DNA of 64,000 bases, from NCBI RefSeq assembly GCF_000009365.1, contig NC_008260.1:1089501-1153500 (forward strand), written 5' to 3'. Of the stretch, positions 23,815-32,819 are shown in pieces. The position numbers were made by a program, and so were the translations under genes. This DNA is from Alcanivorax borkumensis SK2. Its GTDB lineage: Bacteria; Pseudomonadota; Gammaproteobacteria; Pseudomonadales; Alcanivoracaceae. Each line of letters opens with the position of its first letter. The first letter of the stretch is position 1. Under the pieces are notes generated by a model. That model made no database searches and was not told where the DNA came from. It saw nothing but the letters and a program-made list of their open reading frames with translations.

Positions 23815-25770
23815 CTAACCGACATCTGGCGTGACCGTAACCAACAACTGCTGGCGTTTTACTTGATTGCCGACGCTCAGATCCAGTGTTTCAATAGTGC
23901 CGTCACAGTCTGCCTTTAGGCTGTGTTCCATCTTCATTGCTTCCATGATCACTAACACTTGGCCTTTGCTCACGGTATCGCCGGGCTTGACGCTAATGTC
24001 GATAATGGCGCCATCCATGGGAGCACGGATCAGGCCAGAGCCCGCTTGTTCGCTGCTGTCGGCGGCGGTGTGGGTATCATCACTGAAACAGGCCGTGCGG
24101 CCCTGACTTTGCAGCCAATATTGATTGCCATCTTGCAGCACGCTGGCGGTCACTTCTACGCCGTTCACGGCTATCCGATCACCCGTTAGCGGTGTCAGGG
24201 TAAGAATGTCAGGCTCGGTACTAAACGTAACGTGGACTTGTTCGCCTTCATAGCGAATATAGAGTGTTTGCTTATGCTCTCCGCTGCGAAGTACGACGGG
24301 TTGAGCGCCCAGCGTACTGGAGTGCCAACCGCGCAAGTCGTCACTGGGTGTTTCACTACGGCAGTGGTGCAGTGCGGCCAGTGCCCATAGGGTTTTGTCA
24401 GGGGCGCTGCCGGCCAGGCTGCTATCGTCGGCAAAGTCTTCGCCGATGAACGCGGTGGTGGCATCGCCACGGGCAAAAACGGGATGAGCAAGGATGGCCG
24501 CCAGGAATTCGCGGTTATCGTTTACGCCCATCAAGGTGGTGTCTTGCACGGCACGAATAAGACGGCGGCGGGCGTCTTCGCGGCTGTCACCCACGGCAAT
24601 AATCTTGGCCAACATAGGGTCATAATGGCTGCCAATTTCGGTGCCTTCCATTAGACCGTGGTCAACACGAATACCGTCACCGCTGGCGGGCTGCCAGCGT
24701 AGAATCGGCCCCGTTTGTGGCATGTAATTTTGCGCTGGATCTTCGGCGTAGAGGCGGACTTCCATTGCATGCCCGGTCAGTTGTACCTGATCTTGAGTCA
24801 GCGGCAGGGCCTCGCCTCGAGCGACCTTGATCTGCCACGCTACAAGATCCAGCCCAGTGACCAGCTCGGTGACCGGGTGTTCTACCTGCAGGCGCGTATT
24901 CATTTCCAAGAAGAAAAAATCCCCTTGCGGAGCAAGCAGGAACTCCACCGTGCCGGCACCAACATACTGGCAAGCTTTGGCGGCCTGAACCGCGGCCTCG
25001 CCCATACGCTGACGCAGGGATTCGTCTACCGCAGGGGAGGGCGCTTCTTCTACCACTTTCTGGTGGCGACGTTGCACGGAGCAATCACGCTCTCCTAGGT
25101 GGATTACGTTGCCATGACGATCACCGAATACCTGGATTTCCACATGACGAGGCTGCAACACCGCCCGCTCCAGAATCAGTTCGTCACTGCCGAAGGCGCT
25201 TTTGGCTTCTTGGCGGGCACTTTTCAGCTGCGCGCTGATGTCGCTCGCATCGGTGACCACGCGCATGCCACGACCACCGCCGCCGGCACTGGCTTTGATC
25301 ATGAGTGGTAGGCCGATGCGCTCGGCCTCCTGTTGCAGTCTTTCGTCACTTTGTTCTTCTCCCTGATAGCCGGGAATACAGGGAACCCCTGCTTCCTGCA
25401 TGGCAATCTTGGAGAGTCGTTTGGAACCCATTAATTGGATGGCCCCTTCATCGGGCCCGATAAAGGTAATGCCTGCGTCTTTGCAGGCTTTGGAAAAGGC
25501 GGCGTTTTCGGAGAGGAAGCCGTAACCGGGGTGTACTGCATCGGCCCCTGTTTGCTTACAGGCAGCCAATAAGGCATCCATATTCAGATAGGAGCTACTA
25601 GCCAAGGCCGGGCCAATGCAAACGGCTTCGTCGGCCAAGGCCGTGTGTCGGGCGCCTGCATCTGCTTCAGAATAGACTGCCACGGTGCGATACCCGAGCG
25701 ATTGGGCGGTGGCTATCACCCGGCAAGCAATCTCGCCGCGGTTGGCAATCAGAATTTTTTCAAAGCTCAT
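23815..25770 (-). CDS. atuF: Geranyl-CoA carboxylase alpha (biotin) subunit
   Basis: A 651-aa biotin-dependent carboxylase alpha chain. The N-terminal biotin carboxylase domain has KILIANRGEIACRVI, the ATP loop KASAGGGGRGMRVV, ERDCSVQRRHQKVVEEAPSP and FFLEMNTRLQVEHPVTELVTG. A variable linker and a C-terminal biotinyl domain with EAMKMEH (Lys613) follow. Sequence alone cannot separate geranyl-CoA from methylcrotonyl-CoA carboxylase, but the neighbours (AtuA, AtuC, AtuD, AtuE types) favour the geranyl enzyme of terpene utilisation; some such enzymes use both substrates. It carboxylates the gamma-methyl of the terpenoid CoA together with AtuC. AAGGA precedes the ATG. Confidence 0.88.
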   Translation of the reverse strand: MSFEKILIANRGEIACRVIATAQSLGYRTVAVYSEADAGARHTALADEAVCIGPALASSSYLNMDALLAACKQTGADAVHPGYGFLSENAAFSKACKDAGITFIGPDEGAIQLMGSKRLSKIAMQEAGVPCIPGYQGEEQSDERLQQEAERIGLPLMIKASAGGGGRGMRVVTDASDISAQLKSARQEAKSAFGSDELILERAVLQPRHVEIQVFGDRHGNVIHLGERDCSVQRRHQKVVEEAPSPAVDESLRQRMGEAAVQAAKACQYVGAGTVEFLLAPQGDFFFLEMNTRLQVEHPVTELVTGLDLVAWQIKVARGEALPLTQDQVQLTGHAMEVRLYAEDPAQNYMPQTGPILRWQPASGDGIRVDHGLMEGTEIGSHYDPMLAKIIAVGDSREDARRRLIRAVQDTTLMGVNDNREFLAAILAHPVFARGDATTAFIGEDFADDSSLAGSAPDKTLWALAALHHCRSETPSDDLRGWHSSTLGAQPVVLRSGEHKQTLYIRYEGEQVHVTFSTEPDILTLTPLTGDRIAVNGVEVTASVLQDGNQYWLQSQGRTACFSDDTHTAADSSEQAGSGLIRAPMDGAIIDISVKPGDTVSKGQVLVIMEAMKMEHSLKADCDGTIETLDLSVGNQVKRQQLLVTVTPDVG

Positions 25771-25950
25771 GGGAGTTCCTTACCGGTATTGGGGCTTGGT
25801 GGTTATGATGCTTTCCACCACAGCGTTCACAGAGAAACACAACCTGATCCCGTTGCGGCCAAGATGGACACGCTTTGGGGATGCCGAAGCCTTGTTATCG
25901 GCCCACGGCTCGCTATGAACACGTTGTGCCTCCTGTGGTAAATCAAATGT

Positions 25951-26757
25951 TCATTGATTCCAGGTTGCTGGGCGTTTCTGTACGAACGCCATGGTGCCTT
26001 CGCGGCCTTCTTCACTGTTGACGGCAGCGGCGAAGTCGGTGGCGGCCTGGTCTAGTAGGGTGTTCATAGGAATATGGCCCACGTTCAGGACCAGTTCCTT
26101 AGTCACCCTATTGGCGCGTGGTGCACAGCGGCGAACGGCCGTGAGGGTGTTCTCCAGTGCTGCGGTCAACGCCTCGCTGTCAGCTGCCACTTCATGGACG
26201 ATGCCGAGTCGCAGTGCTTCGTCGCCTTTGAAACGCACTCCAGTCAACGCCAAACGGCGCGCTTGGGTCAGGCCTATACGTTCCACCACAAAGGGGGCAA
26301 TCTGGGCAGGGATTACCCCCAGCCCGGTCTCAGGTAGGCCAAAGGTGGCGTTCGCACTGGCAAGGGCAACGTCTGAAATGCACGCTAAGCCGAAGCCACC
26401 ACCCAGTACGGCGCCTTCAAGTACTGTGATCACTACCTGCGGTTGACGGTTAGCCAGGGTAATCATTTCACCGAAGCGGCGGTTTAATGTCTGAAAAGCG
26501 TTGTTGTCACCGCTGGCGGCTTGCTGGCGCGCGCCCGCCATATCTTTGATATCTCCACCGGCACAGAAGTGGCCGCCAGTGCCGCGCAGAACAATGGCGC
26601 GAATGTTGGTGTCGTTGGCCACGCTCTCAAACACCGCCATGAGTTCATTCACCATGGTCAGGCTCATGGCGTTACGGCTGTCGGGACGATTCAGCGTGAT
26701 ATGCAGAACCGGGCCGTCCTGGTTTGTTAGCAAGGTTTCAGTGCTGGGTAGGCTCAT
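25951..26757 (-). CDS. atuE: Enoyl-CoA hydratase family, isohexenylglutaconyl-CoA hydratase type
   Basis: A 268-aa crotonase-fold hydratase. LNRPDSRNAMS, the oxyanion-hole block GGHFCAGGDIKDM, and LEGAVLGGGFGLACISDVALASANATFGLPETGLGVIP carrying the catalytic Glu region are all intact. In the atu pathway it hydrates the carboxylated intermediate. I start at the ATG at 26757 with GAGG before it; an upstream in-frame start would add 11 unlikely residues. It lies between the dehydrogenase and the biotin subunit genes, with a REP-like hairpin in the gap upstream. Confidence 0.87.
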   Translation of the reverse strand: MSLPSTETLLTNQDGPVLHITLNRPDSRNAMSLTMVNELMAVFESVANDTNIRAIVLRGTGGHFCAGGDIKDMAGARQQAASGDNNAFQTLNRRFGEMITLANRQPQVVITVLEGAVLGGGFGLACISDVALASANATFGLPETGLGVIPAQIAPFVVERIGLTQARRLALTGVRFKGDEALRLGIVHEVAADSEALTAALENTLTAVRRCAPRANRVTKELVLNVGHIPMNTLLDQAATDFAAAVNSEEGREGTMAFVQKRPATWNQ

Positions 26758-26813
26758 GCTTGACCTCGTTTTTTTGTAGAAGCGCGCCAAACGACGGGAT
26801 GGCCCGATACGTT

Positions 26814-26842
26814 CGCAATCACGCCGCTAGCGACGCTCCTAC
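26814..26842 (-). repeat. REP-like palindromic element
   Basis: On the minus strand it reads GTAGGAGCGTCGCTAGCGGC and continues with GTGATTGCG. A GTAGGAGCG head and an imperfect stem around GCTAGC resemble the dispersed REP elements of pseudomonads (GTAGGAGCGAGCTTGCTCGCGAT type). It sits inside the atu operon between atuD and atuE. Only one copy is visible here. Confidence 0.5.
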
Positions 26843-26867
26843 GGATCAGAGTGGTGCTGTCCGGCTG

Positions 26868-28025
26868 TTACTTCTTTTTGCCGGGCAGGATATCCATGGT
26901 CTTGCAGATAATGCCGAGCATGATTTCGTCGGCGCCGCCGCCGATGGAACCCAAGCGGCCATCACGGAAAAGCTGGCCTGCGGGGTTTTCCCACATGAAG
27001 CCATTACCGCCCCAATACTGCAGGCAGCTGTCGGCCACTTCACGGCTTAGACGGCCCACTTTCAGTTTTGCCATGGACGCAAGTTGTAATACATCCTTGC
27101 CGTTCACATACATTTCGCAGGCGCGATAGGTAAGGGCACGCAGAGATTCGACCTCGCTTTGCAGTTCGGCAAGGCGGAAATGCACGCTCTGGTTATCAAT
27201 CAGCGGCATGCCGAAAATCTTACGATCCTTGGCGTAGGCGATGGTTTCATCGATCACGTGTTCCATGCCCTTAAGGCTGTTGGCTGCGGCAAACAAGCGC
27301 TCTTCTTGGAACTGCATCATTTGCATCATGAAGCCCATGCCTTCCTGGCCAATCAGGTTGCGTTGCGGGACGCGCACGTTATCGAAAAATACCTGGGCCG
27401 TTTCCGAGCAACGCATGCCCAGCTTGTTCAGCGGTTTGTCCACGGTAATGCCGCCTGCGTCTTTTGGCACCACGATCAAAGACTTGTTGACGTGGGGTTT
27501 GCCGTCGGAGGTGTTGGCGAGCAGGCAGAAGAAATCCGCGCTGGGCGAATTGGTGATCCACATTTTGGTGCCGTTGATCACATAGTCGTCACCGTCTTTA
27601 ACCGCAGTGGTTTTTACCGCGGCCACATCGGAACCAGCGTGGGGTTCGGAGACGGCAATGGAGGCCACCATGTCACCGGCGATGGCGGGTGCCAGATAGT
27701 TACGACGTAGCTCATCAGAACCAAAGCGGGCGATGGCAGGGGTGGCCATGTCGGTTTGCACGCCGACTGCAAGCGGGACACCGCCGCAATGAACGCGACC
27801 CATTTCTTCGCTCATTACCATGCCGTAGGAGTAGTCCAGTCCCATGCCGCCAAATTCTTCCGGTTTGGTCACCCCGAGCAACCCCAGGTCGCCCATTTTT
27901 TTGAAGACTTCATGAATGGGGAAACGACCCGCATCTTCCCATTCGCGAACATGGGGGTTGAGTTCTTTGTCGACAAAATTGCGGACGGTACGGCGAAGTT
28001 CTTCGTGCTCTTGAGTGAATTGCAT
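26868..28025 (-). CDS. atuD: Acyl-CoA dehydrogenase, citronellyl-CoA dehydrogenase type
   Basis: A 385-aa FAD acyl-CoA dehydrogenase. It has MQFTQEHEELRRTVRNFVDKE, GVTKPEEFGGMGLDYSY, ASIAVSEPHAGSDVAAVKTTA, GTKMWITNSPSADF and the C-terminal LQYWGGNGFMWENPAGQLFRDGRLGSIGGGADEIM. At the position where many acyl-CoA dehydrogenases carry the catalytic Glu (YEGT) it has GGGA, so the base must come from elsewhere, as known for isovaleryl-type enzymes on branched substrates. This fits oxidation of citronellyl-CoA to geranyl-CoA. It lies between atuC and atuE, with GGGAG before the ATG. Confidence 0.88.
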   Translation of the reverse strand: MQFTQEHEELRRTVRNFVDKELNPHVREWEDAGRFPIHEVFKKMGDLGLLGVTKPEEFGGMGLDYSYGMVMSEEMGRVHCGGVPLAVGVQTDMATPAIARFGSDELRRNYLAPAIAGDMVASIAVSEPHAGSDVAAVKTTAVKDGDDYVINGTKMWITNSPSADFFCLLANTSDGKPHVNKSLIVVPKDAGGITVDKPLNKLGMRCSETAQVFFDNVRVPQRNLIGQEGMGFMMQMMQFQEERLFAAANSLKGMEHVIDETIAYAKDRKIFGMPLIDNQSVHFRLAELQSEVESLRALTYRACEMYVNGKDVLQLASMAKLKVGRLSREVADSCLQYWGGNGFMWENPAGQLFRDGRLGSIGGGADEIMLGIICKTMDILPGKKK

Positions 28026-28127
28026 GGGAAGCTCCCTGTTGTGTTCGTTATGTTTATCGTTTGAGTTTAACGTTCAACGTTGAAACGCCAATGTGCCATG
28101 TCGATTGGCTGCTTAACTGGAGCCGCG

Positions 28128-28146
28128 CCGCACACTTTGTGTGCGG
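28128..28146 (-). other. Intercistronic hairpin between atuC and atuD
   Basis: Perfect 8-bp stem CCGCACAC/GTGTGCGG with a 3-base loop and no T run. It may tune expression of the downstream genes or protect mRNA ends. Confidence 0.4.
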
Positions 28147-28207
28147 AAAAGGTGGGCCTCTGCATTCCTGTAGCCCCTCGGTCGCGGCTCTGGACCTTCA
28201 ACTGTTT

Positions 28208-29818
28208 TTAAAGTCTTGCCACACCGAATGAATTCGGGTGGAGCTGGCGCTGTTCGGCGTCGTCGCAGATGTCCAGTGCATAAGCTACTACCCGGCGAGT
28301 GTCGCGTGGGTCGATAATACCGTCGTCCCAGAGGCGTGCGGTGCCGTATAGGGCAGTGGACTGGCTGTCGAGTTTCTGGGCGGTGCTTTGTTGCAGCATG
28401 TCGAGAACTTTCGGGTCGGGCTCAATGCCGTTGGCCCGTTGTTTGCCCTCGGCCACGATGCGCAACACCATGCCGGCTTGTTGGCCGCCCATTACCGCCA
28501 CTTTGGAATTGGGCCAAGCAAAGATGAAGCGTGGGTCTAGCCCGCGGCCACACATGGCGTAGTTGCCGGCGCCGTAGGAGCCGCCCACCACCACAGAAAT
28601 TTTTGGTACTCGGGCATTGGCCACAGCTTGCAGCATTTTCGAACCGTTTTTTATGACCCCGTTCTGTTCTGCATCGGTACCAACCATGAAGCCTGTGGTG
28701 TTGTGAAGAAACAGTAAGGGCCGGCGAGTTTGGTCGCAAAGTTGGATAAACTGGGCGGCCTTGGCTGCGCCACGGGGCGTAATGGGGCCATTGTTGCCGA
28801 TAATGCCCACGGGTTTGCCTTCGATGGTGCTCCAACCGCAGACGGTGGCGCTGTCCCATTCGTTTTTGAAATCTAAAAACTGGGATCCATCAACGATGCG
28901 GGCGATGATTTCGCGCACGTCGTAGGGTTTCTTGGCATCGCAAGGGACCACACCGAGCAGTTCTTCGGGTGGGAATTTCGGCTCTTCATGTTCGGGAACG
29001 TCCGCGGCCGCTCGGCGCCAGCCCAGTAGTTTCACCAGATCACGAGCCTGGCTAATACCGTCTGCATCGGATTGCGCTAGGTACTCGGCGGTGCCGGCAG
29101 TACCCGCATGCATTTCTGCGCCACCCAGTTCTTCGTCGGTGGCAATCTCTCCGGTAGCGGCTTTCAGTAGTGGCGGGCCGGCCAGGAACATCTTGGCGCG
29201 TTCGCGAACCACTACCACGTAATCAGACAAGCCTGGTTGGTAGGCGCCACCGGCGGTAGCGTTACCATGAACCACGGTGATTTGGGGGATACCCGCGGCG
29301 GACAAGCGTGCTTGGTTGGCAAAGGTGCGGGCGCCATCCACGAATACTTCTGCGGCATAATTCAAGTTCGCACCACCGGATTCCACCAAGCTTACCACCG
29401 GTAGTTTATTCTCCAGGGCGATGCGTTGCAGACGCAGGGTTTTGTGCAAACCAGAGGGAGAAATGGTGCCGCCCTTGATGGCCGAGTTAGATGCCGTGAC
29501 CAAACACCGCACACCGGATACATAGCCGATGCCGGCAATAGTGCCGCCGCCTGCTTCGGTGCCGTCTTTGTCATCGTGCATTTGGTAGCCGGCCAGGTTC
29601 ATAAGGCTCAAAAACGGAGAGCCGGCGTCCAGCAGCCTGGAAATACGCTCGTGAGGAAGCAGTTGGCCGCGTTTTTCAAATTTTGCCCGTTTGCTTTCCG
29701 CGGTATCGACTACGGCCTGTTCGATGGCGCGGAACTCTTCTATCGCCGCAAGCAGAGCCTCACGGTTTTGGCGGTATTCTTCGCTGTTGGGGTCAATTGC
29801 GCTGTCGAGAGTGGCCAT
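28208..29818 (-). CDS. atuC: Geranyl-CoA carboxylase beta (carboxyltransferase) subunit
   Basis: A 536-aa acyl-CoA carboxyltransferase with two crotonase-like halves. The N-half carries KRGQLLPHERISRLLDAGSPF, SNSAIKGGTISPSGLHKTLRLQ and ESGGANL. The C-half carries PVGIIGNNGPITPRGAAKAAQFIQLC, FLHNTTGFMVGTDAEQNGVIKNGSKM and VVGGSYGAGNYAMCGRGLDPRFIFAWPNSKVAVMGGQQA. It transfers CO2 from carboxybiotin (on AtuF) to the acyl-CoA. Its length and blocks match both methylcrotonyl- and geranyl-CoA carboxylases; context decides. The ATG overlaps the atuB stop as TAATG, showing translational coupling. Confidence 0.9.
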   Translation of the reverse strand: MATLDSAIDPNSEEYRQNREALLAAIEEFRAIEQAVVDTAESKRAKFEKRGQLLPHERISRLLDAGSPFLSLMNLAGYQMHDDKDGTEAGGGTIAGIGYVSGVRCLVTASNSAIKGGTISPSGLHKTLRLQRIALENKLPVVSLVESGGANLNYAAEVFVDGARTFANQARLSAAGIPQITVVHGNATAGGAYQPGLSDYVVVVRERAKMFLAGPPLLKAATGEIATDEELGGAEMHAGTAGTAEYLAQSDADGISQARDLVKLLGWRRAAADVPEHEEPKFPPEELLGVVPCDAKKPYDVREIIARIVDGSQFLDFKNEWDSATVCGWSTIEGKPVGIIGNNGPITPRGAAKAAQFIQLCDQTRRPLLFLHNTTGFMVGTDAEQNGVIKNGSKMLQAVANARVPKISVVVGGSYGAGNYAMCGRGLDPRFIFAWPNSKVAVMGGQQAGMVLRIVAEGKQRANGIEPDPKVLDMLQQSTAQKLDSQSTALYGTARLWDDGIIDPRDTRRVVAYALDICDDAEQRQLHPNSFGVARL

Positions 29819-30687
29819 TAGAGATCCTTGAAAACGTCCGGGGTGGTGGCGCGGTGGAAACCATCGAACGGTTTGCTTTTGTCGTGGGCGGGCAGTGGGA
29901 AGATCGCCACGTTGCCCTGGCTGGCAGCGCCATCAATACGTAGGGTGTCGCCACTGATGAAGGCAGCTGCGTCGCTGAGTAAAAAGCAAATCGCGCCGGA
30001 AACTTCCGCTTCATTGCCCATGCGTTGAAGGGGTACGGCGGCGCGTAAGGTCTTAAGCGTTGCCTTGAAGCCTTCAGGGTAGGTGTCCATGCCACTGGAC
30101 ATGATCCAGCCAGGAGCGACTGCATTGACGCGCACACCGCAGCTACCCCATTCATAGGCGGATGTTTGGGTGAAGTTAACCATGCCGGCGCGGGCGGCGC
30201 CGGAGTGCCCCATGCCCGGCATGCCGCCCCACATGTCGGCGACGATATTAACGATGGCACCACCGTTTTTATTCATGCCCTGAAGAAACACTTCCCGGGC
30301 CATCAGAAAGCCGCCAGTGAGGTTGGTGCGCACCACGGCTTCCCAGCCTTTTTGGCTGATCATAGCCAGAGGTGAAGGGAATTGGCCCCCGGCGTTGTTG
30401 ACCAGACCGTGGACCACGTCTACGGCTTTGTAGACCTCGGCCACGGTGGCTTTGACTGCCTCTTCATCACGGATATCGCAAGAAAACCCCAGCGCTTGTC
30501 CGCCGTCTTCGGCAATTTCCGCCGCCACCGCATCGAGTTTTTCCTGCTTGCGACCGATCAGCACGACTCGAGCGCCGAGTGCGGCCAGTTCATGGGCGGT
30601 ACAGCGGCCAATGCCGGAGCCGCCGCCGGTAACAATGATGTTTTGGCCGGCGAACAGGTTTTCTCTAAAAACAGAACGGTATGACAT
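29818..30687 (-). CDS. atuB: Short-chain dehydrogenase/reductase of the atu cluster (enoyl-CoA-reductase-like)
   Basis: A 289-aa SDR. The NAD(P) motif TGGGSGIG is at residues 20-27 and NNAG at 97-100. At the catalytic site the usual Tyr-x-x-x-Lys is replaced: the block is GHSGAARAGM, with Ser162 and Arg166 at the usual positions. The same HSGAARAG block occurs, from memory, in peroxisomal trans-2-enoyl-CoA reductases, which also lack the normal pair, so it probably reduces a C=C bond of a CoA thioester rather than an alcohol or ketone. The order AtuA-AtuB-AtuC matches P. aeruginosa. AAGGA precedes the ATG; the stop overlaps atuC. Confidence 0.82.
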   Translation of the reverse strand: MSYRSVFRENLFAGQNIIVTGGGSGIGRCTAHELAALGARVVLIGRKQEKLDAVAAEIAEDGGQALGFSCDIRDEEAVKATVAEVYKAVDVVHGLVNNAGGQFPSPLAMISQKGWEAVVRTNLTGGFLMAREVFLQGMNKNGGAIVNIVADMWGGMPGMGHSGAARAGMVNFTQTSAYEWGSCGVRVNAVAPGWIMSSGMDTYPEGFKATLKTLRAAVPLQRMGNEAEVSGAICFLLSDAAAFISGDTLRIDGAASQGNVAIFPLPAHDKSKPFDGFHRATTPDVFKDL

Positions 30688-30754
30688 TATCTAATCCTTG
30701 AAATCCTAAAGGCGCTAACCTGCATTGGCTGCAGGCAGCGCGCTACAATCAAAA

Positions 30755-32539
30755 TTACTTGCTCACTGCGTCGGCGATGGTCTGGCTGACGGGGATAGGC
30801 ATATCCAGTAACTGTTGGGCAAATGCTTTACCTTGCGGATCAATACGCAGCGACGCGATACCTCCCCCGCCCAAGGCATTTTTCAACAGGAAGTTGAAGG
30901 CATTCATGCCGGGCATGGACCAGCGATGAACGCTGCCTGTGTCCGGGTCAAGTACGTGTTGCATGTAATGACCGACCGCCTGTTCGCTGAGGGCGGCGTT
31001 CAGGTAGGGCAGGTATTCCGCTTTGCGGGCAATCACTCCGATATTGGCGTGATTGCCCTTGTCGCCGCTACGGGCCCAAGCTAATTTGATCAACGGCACG
31101 GTGATGTCGCCGCTAGCGGTACCATAATCGCTATCCTTTGGTAGAGCGCTGGCGTCAAAGATCTGGCCTGTGGGAATGTCCACGGGGTGGGATTTGCCAT
31201 CCAGATCAATGCTTGCGGTGACCGCATTCTTATCCACCAAAGTGGAGAACAGACGGATGCGGGGGAATGGTTTTGGGCGACCACCGACTAGGCCGGATAG
31301 ACCAGGAGCCATGCCAGTGGCTGCTTGGGCTATTTCCCGGGCAAACAGGCCAAGGGCTTTCTTGTCATCGTGCAGAGCGGCAATTTTTACCACCACTTCA
31401 CGGGTGTCGGCACGCCGGGCGTTGGCACCATAGGTCGTTTCACTGCCAAGTATTTCCACATTGGTGTCGCGGAACGGGGCCATACCTTGTTTTTCAAACA
31501 GGCCGGCCACTTTCTTAAGAATGGCATCGGCGACGACCTGGCCTTTTTCTGGAGCATCAATGCCGCCCATTAAAAATGAGGCCGTAATGCGGTTGCCATC
31601 GGGGTAGGTGGCGGACACTTTGTAGCTGTCGGTGGGCGGGCGGCCCAAGGCGCCAGAGACGCTAACCCGGTGTTCGCCGACCTGCTCCAGTTTTACTTGG
31701 GTAAAATCGCAGACCACGTCGGGCAGTAAATAGGCGCGAGGGTCGCCAATTTCGTAAACAATTTGTTCGCCGACGGTGGCGCAGGTGACAAGCCCTCCGG
31801 TGTCCGCAGGCTTGGTAATCACAAAGTGCCCATCCTCATGGCACTCGGCCACCGGAAAGCCCATGTTGTGGAAGTCAGGGACTTCACGCCAGTCGGTGAA
31901 ATTGCCACCGGTACATTGCGCGCCACACTCAATCACGTGGCCGGCAAGGGAGCCCTGGGCCAGTTTGTCGTAATCCTCGGTGGACCAGTTGAACTCGTGC
32001 ATCAGCGGGCCCAGTACGACGGCGGAGTCGGCAATGCGCCCGGTGAGTACAATGTCGGCACCGGCGTCAAGCGCCGCCTTGATGGGCAGAGCGCCCAGGT
32101 AGGCGTTCATGGTGACTGTCATGGGGGGCAGGGGAGCACCACTATCCAGTTCGGTGACAGCCGCAAAATCGTTGCGGCGGCTGTTTAGGTCGTCTCCTTC
32201 TACTAGGGCGATTTTCATTTCCACGCCAGCAGCAGCAAAGGCTTTTTCCAAGGCATCCCGACAGGCGCGCGGGTTTACTCCGCCAGCATTGCTGACAACC
32301 TTGATGTTTTTTGCCTTGATGTCTTTTGCTAGGGGGGTCATCACGTTAGTGACAAAGTCATGGGCATAGCCGGCATTGGGATCTTTCATCCGTGCCCCGG
32401 CCATGATCGACAGAGTAACCTCAGCGAGATAATCGAACACCAAATAATCCAACTCGGTTTGGTGGACGAGCTGGAAAGCAGCACTGTTGGTATCGCCCCA
32501 GAATCCGGCGGCACAGCCGATGCGAACAGGCTTTGTCAT
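30755..32539 (-). CDS. atuA: Acyclic terpene utilisation protein AtuA (DUF1446)
   Basis: A 594-aa protein of the AtuA/DUF1446 family. It begins [23 protein letters not shown], then [57 protein letters not shown] and [18 protein letters not shown], all typical of the family. The C-terminal ~100 residues ([21 protein letters not shown]) form a second conserved unit. AtuA is required for terpene utilisation in P. aeruginosa, but its reaction is not established. I start at the ATG at 32539 (MTKPVRIG), which has GGAG five bases before it; upstream in-frame starts lack ribosome sites. It is the first gene of the atu operon and faces atuR. Confidence 0.92.
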   Translation of the reverse strand: MTKPVRIGCAAGFWGDTNSAAFQLVHQTELDYLVFDYLAEVTLSIMAGARMKDPNAGYAHDFVTNVMTPLAKDIKAKNIKVVSNAGGVNPRACRDALEKAFAAAGVEMKIALVEGDDLNSRRNDFAAVTELDSGAPLPPMTVTMNAYLGALPIKAALDAGADIVLTGRIADSAVVLGPLMHEFNWSTEDYDKLAQGSLAGHVIECGAQCTGGNFTDWREVPDFHNMGFPVAECHEDGHFVITKPADTGGLVTCATVGEQIVYEIGDPRAYLLPDVVCDFTQVKLEQVGEHRVSVSGALGRPPTDSYKVSATYPDGNRITASFLMGGIDAPEKGQVVADAILKKVAGLFEKQGMAPFRDTNVEILGSETTYGANARRADTREVVVKIAALHDDKKALGLFAREIAQAATGMAPGLSGLVGGRPKPFPRIRLFSTLVDKNAVTASIDLDGKSHPVDIPTGQIFDASALPKDSDYGTASGDITVPLIKLAWARSGDKGNHANIGVIARKAEYLPYLNAALSEQAVGHYMQHVLDPDTGSVHRWSMPGMNAFNFLLKNALGGGGIASLRIDPQGKAFAQQLLDMPIPVSQTIADAVSK

Positions 32540-32579
32540 GGTGGCTCCATTTGCGTGTGAATTCATGGTCTCGTAAGCT

Positions 32580-32597
32580 ACCAAGCAAGCGCTTGGT
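32580..32597. promoter_or_regulatory. Proposed AtuR operator
   Basis: Perfect inverted repeat ACCAAGC-AAGC-GCTTGGT, 41 bases upstream of the atuA start in the atuA-atuR gap. The size and symmetry are right for a TetR-family dimer. In P. aeruginosa AtuR is reported to bind inverted repeats in the same gap. Confidence 0.65.
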
Positions 32598-32819
32598 TTG
32601 TAAAGGACGAGAACAGCAGTTGGAAGTGAAAAGTTGAATCATGGTCTGGGTTGGCTGCCAGGCATTGACTTCATGCGCCGCGATTCACTCTCTGAGGATG
32701 GGAGCGTGTCTGCCTGATTTCAGGGCTGCGTTTTTTAATGTTTCACGTTCTCCTGCTCCTGCCTTGCTGCCCCCCGCGCGTAAGCGGGATAATGTGTGCG
32801 TTAATGATAGGGGTAAGCA

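Noticed and set aside
23815..30687. Calling the carboxylase genes a leucine (liu) pathway
   Set aside because: The subunits could be methylcrotonyl-CoA carboxylase, but AtuA, the enoyl-reductase-like SDR and the gene order fit the atu cluster; HMG-CoA lyase (liuE) is missing.
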